From assembly GCA_015680685.1 (NCBI GenBank), contig MNCI01026219.1, positions 137,137 to 201,136 on the forward strand: 64,000 nt of DNA, read 5' to 3'. The DNA is from Gnetum montanum. Lineage: Eukaryota; Streptophyta; Gnetopsida; Gnetales; Gnetaceae. Numbering within the stretch: the stretch's first letter is position 1; every line of letters starts with the position of its first letter. The translations under genes were made by a program, and so were the position numbers. Under the pieces are notes generated by a model. The model had not been told where the DNA came from and made no database searches. It was given only the letters and a program-made list of their open reading frames with translations. This document shows positions 59,401 to 64,000 of the stretch, in pieces.

Positions 59401-61184
59401 CATATTAGCATTTGAAAAAATACAAGAAATTGATACCATATAATCTACATCACCATTACTTTACTAGTTAATATTAACCTTGTATTGGTAACCATAAGCT
59501 ATAATCTACTTTTTAACATTAGCTTTGATCTTTGAGTTAATATTAGTTTTGTTAAATAAGGATAAATTTTCCTTATGAGGTATTTATCTAGAACAATCAA
59601 TATTTCTTGTAGTACTAGTAAAAACATTTACAAAAGCTTCTATTTTCTCTAATTTCTTTGTTATTATTTGATCATTCTTATCATTGACATTAACTTGTTA
59701 TTTCCTATCTTCATCATGAGATTTTTTTTTCTATCATCAACTTTAACACATTTTTTCTTTTCCCTCATTTTTTTCTTAAGTAGAAAAGGACAAGCATTAA
59801 ATAAGGTCCTTTACAATGACAAATTTTGCAAGAATTATGAAGGTTATAATTTTTAATTAACTAAATATAAGTCTTTGTACCCACTTGTAATAATAATTCA
59901 TTTTTAAAATTAAAAAGATTAATTTCAACAAAAAATTTCTATGAAATCCAAATACTATAGAAGTAGATTATGTATGCTTAATAGGATCAAGAAGATTAAC
60001 GATTTTCTCCTTAGCTTTCTAAAAGATTAAACAAAAATTAAATAGTTCAAAAAAATGGAAATTTGGAATATTCTTTAGATTGAATATAAAAATATATAGT
60101 CTACTAACAAATGATCAATGCCACATGCTTATTTATAAATAATCCTATATCTAGGGAATGTTACTCTATCAAATCATTACCTAGCTCGACAAGCAAAACA
60201 AATGAGAATAATAGAATAATATTTGACATGAAGAACTTGAATATCATACTTTTTCATCACATCATTTAACTACAAAGTAAAACATTGATTATAAGATAAG
60301 TAACCCAAAATTTAAATAAACACATATTGTGATGTGAAATCAGTAACTAGTAACTTATATATATTATTAAGAAGAACAAAAGTAGATATCTTACTTGCAT
60401 CAACATCACTAGAATAAGTAATTATAATTACTCACTAACTTGTAAATTTGTATTTTGAAAATCGATAGAAATTTTTATATTAATATAAGAAAAAAAACTT
60501 CTTAAAGTTATCTAAAGAAAAATTAAAAGGAGAAAAATTTCTAGAAAAACATCAATTAAAGTTTTCTAAAGAAAAATTAAAAGGAGAAAAATCAAATCCA
60601 CTAGAATAAAATCAAATCTACTAGAAAAACATAAAATCTATTCAAACTACTAAAACATTACATAAACCATAGGATATGATGCAAACATTTTTAAAAATGT
60701 ATGACATGATTGAATGAAACTAGCTAAAAGTTAGAAGAATAAGACATTGAGTCTTTAACTCTTAGCTAAAAATAAGTAGAAGAATAAGTAGTATTAGAAG
60801 TAGAATTAATAATAGAAAAGTAGGGTGGAGCTCTATTATTTCTTAAAATCACCAAGTTAGTGAAGTTTTCCAAAAATTGGAGCATTATTGAAGGATATCT
60901 CCAAGTTTTCTATGATTCTCAAACCAAATGAAGAAAGTATGGTAACCACCAACTTTGAGCCCTTACTTACATAGATATTATTTATAGGTTTTTTTTCCAT
61001 TATCCTTTGACATTATGTCCTTGAAAAAAAAACTATTTTTTTTACTATACTGAGATAAGAAAGTAGTTAGTACTATTGAGTACTTGCACACTAAACATGA
61101 GAATTAGCTAATACACATAAAGATATTAAATCAATATTAGAGGTTAATATCTAAGGGAGGATGTTGAAATCTTAAAATAATTAT
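56473..61184. other. Old degenerate DNA outside element E
   Basis: This is very AT-rich sequence. On the minus strand 57000-56500 gives scraps such as LYLLEHG/FKDRWFYIFLNMV that could come from another retroelement ORF. 57530-57340 gives a stop-free stretch of about 48 codons (TSGTMEPSRTCDDL). 57931-57665 is an 88-codon open frame with no recognisable domain. Small tandem duplications occur at 59255-59305 (AATTACTTACTAGTTAGG twice) and 60498-60590 (CTAAAGAAAAATTAAAAGG twice). No gene, RNA or complete element could be supported. Confidence 0.4.
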
Positions 61185-62278
61185 TAATGAGTGGTGAGGT
61201 ACCTCTACACTCAACCATACGAATACGAGTGTATATGCACAATCTGGTTGAACTCCACCGATGGACTAGTTGTGGCACCTAGACGATTGTACGTTGATTG
61301 CAGTTCGTTGTCTTCTCACTTGGACTAGTATTTGCTTTGTCACATATGGTTTAGTCCAAAGTGAGGTGTATGATGTGATCCCTACTACTATGCTACTCCT
61401 AAAGACAATAATAGATAACTTGATTAAACTAATGGGCAATAGGAAATAAGATCTAAGCTAACCTAAGTGCGATGAGCATCCATCCCTAATCATCCATACA
61501 CATCTTGGACTTTGTATACTACTTCTAGGATTACGAAGTGCACATCACTTGAAGCACTACTCAATACACTACTTCTGGACTAGTATTTGGTTTGTCACAT
61601 ATGGTTTAGTCCAAAGTGAGGTGTATGATGTGATCCCTACTACTATGCTACTCCTAAGGACAATAAGAGATAGCTTGATTAAGATAATGGGAAATAGGAA
61701 ATAAGATCTAAATTAACCTAAGTGTGATGAGCATCCATCCCTAATAATCCATACACATCTTGGACTTTGTATACTACTTCTAGGATTACCAAGTGCACAT
61801 CACTTGAAGCACTACTCAATACGATACTGGGTTACCACATAGTTACAATTAAATATTTGTGATTATGATGTACTCATTCTGTGTTAATGATAGGAATAGT
61901 AAATGATGATAAAAGAAATATTAAATAAAAAAAATAATAAATAATCAACAATTAAAAGCTAAGTGAGTGTTGTAATGATGGAGTAATCTCGATCTTAATT
62001 GCCGATTATGTGTGTGTCCAAGTACGTCACACTTGAACAAAGGTTCCATACAATTATAAGCATCATACTATGGGCATGCACTGAGAATAATTGAAAGTTG
62101 AACTTCCACAAGAAAAGAGCTTCTAATTCCCCTACTAATCTAACTAACTACTTCATTATGCACCTGAGTGCTATATTTATAGGCTAACATAGGAATCATA
62201 ATATCATATATACGATATCGTATCCAAGCTGCGATATCGTGTACTCGATATCAAGGCCTAACAAATCGTGACTCATCA
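61185..62278 (-). repeat. 3' LTR of element D with an internal 255-bp tandem duplication
   Basis: The LTR ends at TAATGAGTGG (a decayed TGATGAGTGG) and GTGACTCATCA. Bases 61321-61575 and 61576-61828 are near-identical direct copies. Without one of them the LTR is about 839 bp, the family norm. Palindromes CGATATCGTA, GCGATATCGTG and TCGATATCAAG lie at 62211-62252, and TATTTATAGG at 62172. Confidence 0.8.
61321..61828. repeat. 255-bp tandem duplication in D's LTR
   Basis: Both units start TGGACTAGTATTTG and contain GGTGTATGATGTGATCCC and GAGCATCCATCCCTAAT. They differ at only about a dozen positions, so the duplication is much younger than the family. Confidence 0.85.
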
Positions 62279-62454
62279 TACCTCCACAACTAAATACAAA
62301 CTTGTCCTTAAGTCAAACAAAATGAAGAATAAGTTCATTTGATTACAAATAGTGGATAGGTATGGGATTATTGAATGACCATGGATTTTTTCATGCTACA
62401 GTGTAGGACTAAACAAAATTTGAACATTAACAAAAAATACAAAACTTGTGAAAC

Positions 62455-64000
62455 TCATGTGGTTCCCAATGGTGGTGGCTTTTCCATGGGCATCTTTCCT
62501 TTATCTTGTGCTTCAGGCTTTTCAAATTTATACCTTTGAAGAAGTGCCTAAAGTTTCTCCTCTTCTATCTAAGGATCATGAGCCATCCATGCTGATGTTT
62601 CGATGTTTGATGGAGCTAGACCTTCCCATGGATGTGATAGCTATGGAAACATTTGATTGGCCTTAACATACAATGCTACGAATAGTCGTCATTCCTCTTT
62701 ATAGGATCTGTCTTTGTCTTTGAGTTCCTAATAATCTGTAAGCCATCAAGCAAAATTTACTATCACATCTTTTTGGTCATGGTAGCTTGCTTTTATCATT
62801 TCTAATTCAAAGTTTGCTACTTCTAATTTTTGCAATGTCTTCTTATGTTCTACAAATGTTGTCTCATATTTAGCATAGGTGGCAGCTACCTACTTCTTAA
62901 GCTTAGTTCTTGGGTGCCCTACTATTAATATGGCCAAGTTGGCATATTGTAGATTTTCCAACTCCATGTATTCTTTGAGATCTTGAATATGAAAGTCCTA
63001 TCTTTTTAAGTTAGCCTAATGGAAAAGAGCATAAGTATCCAAAATGGCTTTCCAATCAGTTTTTTGAGCACTAAGGGATTTGATATGTGCCTTGGCCATT
63101 CGAAGTTCCTTCTCAATGATTTTCTTGTACATGCCCACCTAGTCATAGAAGTGCTCCTTTAATCTTTCATGCTCCGTAGCCTTATTTTGCCACATAGTTA
63201 TTTCAATTGCTATCTTTTGTCGAATAGCATGTACCTCCTCCATTGAGAGGATTCTATTTTCTCTAGCTAAGCGACTTATATCTTGGTTGACTCTTATTAA
63301 TTATTCTTGCATCTATTGGAAACTTTCTTTGAGAATGTTCTTCTATTTTTCAACTGTCATCAACCAAAGATTTTTGGCAACAAATAGTCTAGTCTCTTCT
63401 TGTAAGGCCTTAAGAGCTTTAACATGTGCAAACATCTAAGCTTGTGCTTTTGAAGCATTCCAATGAGCCTTCTCCTTTTCCATTACCACCCTTTTATTCT
63501 CCATTAAAAATTCATTCAGTTGCTCTATTCTAAATGATTCTAACTAATCGGCTACAACAAGTTGGGACAAATCCTGCCATTCAGCTTATAGGGTGACCAA
63601 CTTTTCTTGGAGTCTCTACAACTCATATTCTACATGTTCAGCCCTAACCTTAGCCATGATCATCTTCCCTTTAGTGAAAATAAGTTTTGATTGTGTCATT
63701 GTGACATCTTGGGGGATGTTAAACAAGGACGTCATAACTTGTCCTGTCTGTAGCAAGTAATTCAAAGCATCCTCACGTTCTACAATAGTCATTGAGGTAC
63801 AAGCCAAAACTTAAGCATCATGTGCTCCTATGAAGTCTATTGATGGCACAATAGGGACATTAAATGATTTCTTGATGAATCCCATAACCACCTCTACTAC
63901 TCCAACTGCATCCTAGTGTTGCATGGCCACCACTGTGGCACCTTCACCAATTTCTAGTTGCACTCAGAATGATGCAGCATTTTAAGAGATCTATTGTGAC
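62455..64000 (-). pseudogene. ORF2 of element D, C-terminal coiled-coil part
   Basis: On the minus strand from 64000 to the TGA at 62457-62455 after PPPLGTT. It matches A through RILSMEEVHAIRQK, MWQNKATEHERLKEHF, VGMYKKIIEKELRMAKAH, LKEYMELENLQYANLAILI, LQKLEVANFELEMIKASY and LFVALYVKANQMFP. The ambers at 63141-63139 and 62892-62890 are shared with A and B. The N-terminal part lies beyond the window. Confidence 0.6.

Larger units (their letters stand above)
61185..64000 (-). mobile_element. Element D: GATATC-family copy, 3' part
   Basis: On the minus strand, ORF2 (to 62455), a 3' untranslated region, the decayed polypurine tract (GTTGTGGAGGTA) and the 3' LTR are present. The element continues past the window's right end. 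Layout and sequence match A and B. Confidence 0.8.

Noticed and set aside
59640-59870. Copia-type gag zinc knuckle on the minus strand
   Set aside because: The translation gives one C-x2-C pair and a Gly but no convincing His/Cys partner, and nothing around it supports a copia gag.
1-64000. tRNA, rRNA or host protein-coding genes
   Set aside because: I searched by eye for tRNA-like cloverleaf boxes, rRNA blocks and long conserved frames on both strands. Only retroelement-type coding was found. A covariance-model search would settle the RNA question.

Overview
The window looks like nuclear DNA of a seed plant with a large, repeat-rich genome. It is AT-rich, has a run of Ns from a draft assembly, has no bacterial-style operons and no host housekeeping gene I can recognise, and almost all of it is degraded LTR retrotransposon DNA. 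Reading frames are broken mostly by TAG and TGA codons at sites that were probably CAG, TGG or CGA. That is the decay expected of heavily methylated plant transposons. I cannot name the species.

Most of the window resolves into a nested stack. The oldest layer is element E on the minus strand. Its gag, protease-like remnant and leader lie at 3470-6670 and 15302-16813. Its 5' LTR is cut in two, at 16814-16873 and 55657-56472. The giant plus-strand Tat/Ogre-like element T (16874-55651) sits inside that LTR, with a candidate 5-bp target duplication ATAAC on both sides. Element A (6671-15301, plus strand, duplication CTACT) sits inside E's gag. A further related copy ends at 3469 and also sits in E. 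T carries nested insertions of its own: an LTR element Q (copies at 24510-25744 and 34950-35900) that encloses minus-strand element B (25929-34949), and a 3.2-kb internally deleted gypsy element C (39231-42455, minus strand). A fourth related copy, D (minus strand), enters at 61185 and runs off the right end.

Copy 1, A, B and D, and the older E, form one family, called here the GATATC family. Their LTRs run TG...CA and open with arrays of GCGATATCGC-like palindromes followed by a TATA box. A and B, the two full-length copies, carry an Athila-like primer-binding site, a gag with a C-x2-C-x3-H-x4-C knuckle, no reverse transcriptase, a second internal GATATC-array-plus-TATA cassette, a conserved splice-acceptor-like motif, and a second ORF of about 930 codons with a globular domain and a long coiled coil. 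D shows the C-terminal part of that ORF inside the window. A, B and the others look non-autonomous.

T is about 24 kb once its insertions are removed. It reads LTR - primer-binding site - gag - protease - (antisense, intron-containing gene; array of about 15 hairpin repeats of about 185 bp) - RT - RNase H (two copies) - integrase - LTR. The most notable points are the antisense spliced gene, the hairpin satellite between protease and RT, the duplicated promoter cassette in the GATATC family, and amber codons shared by separately inserted copies.
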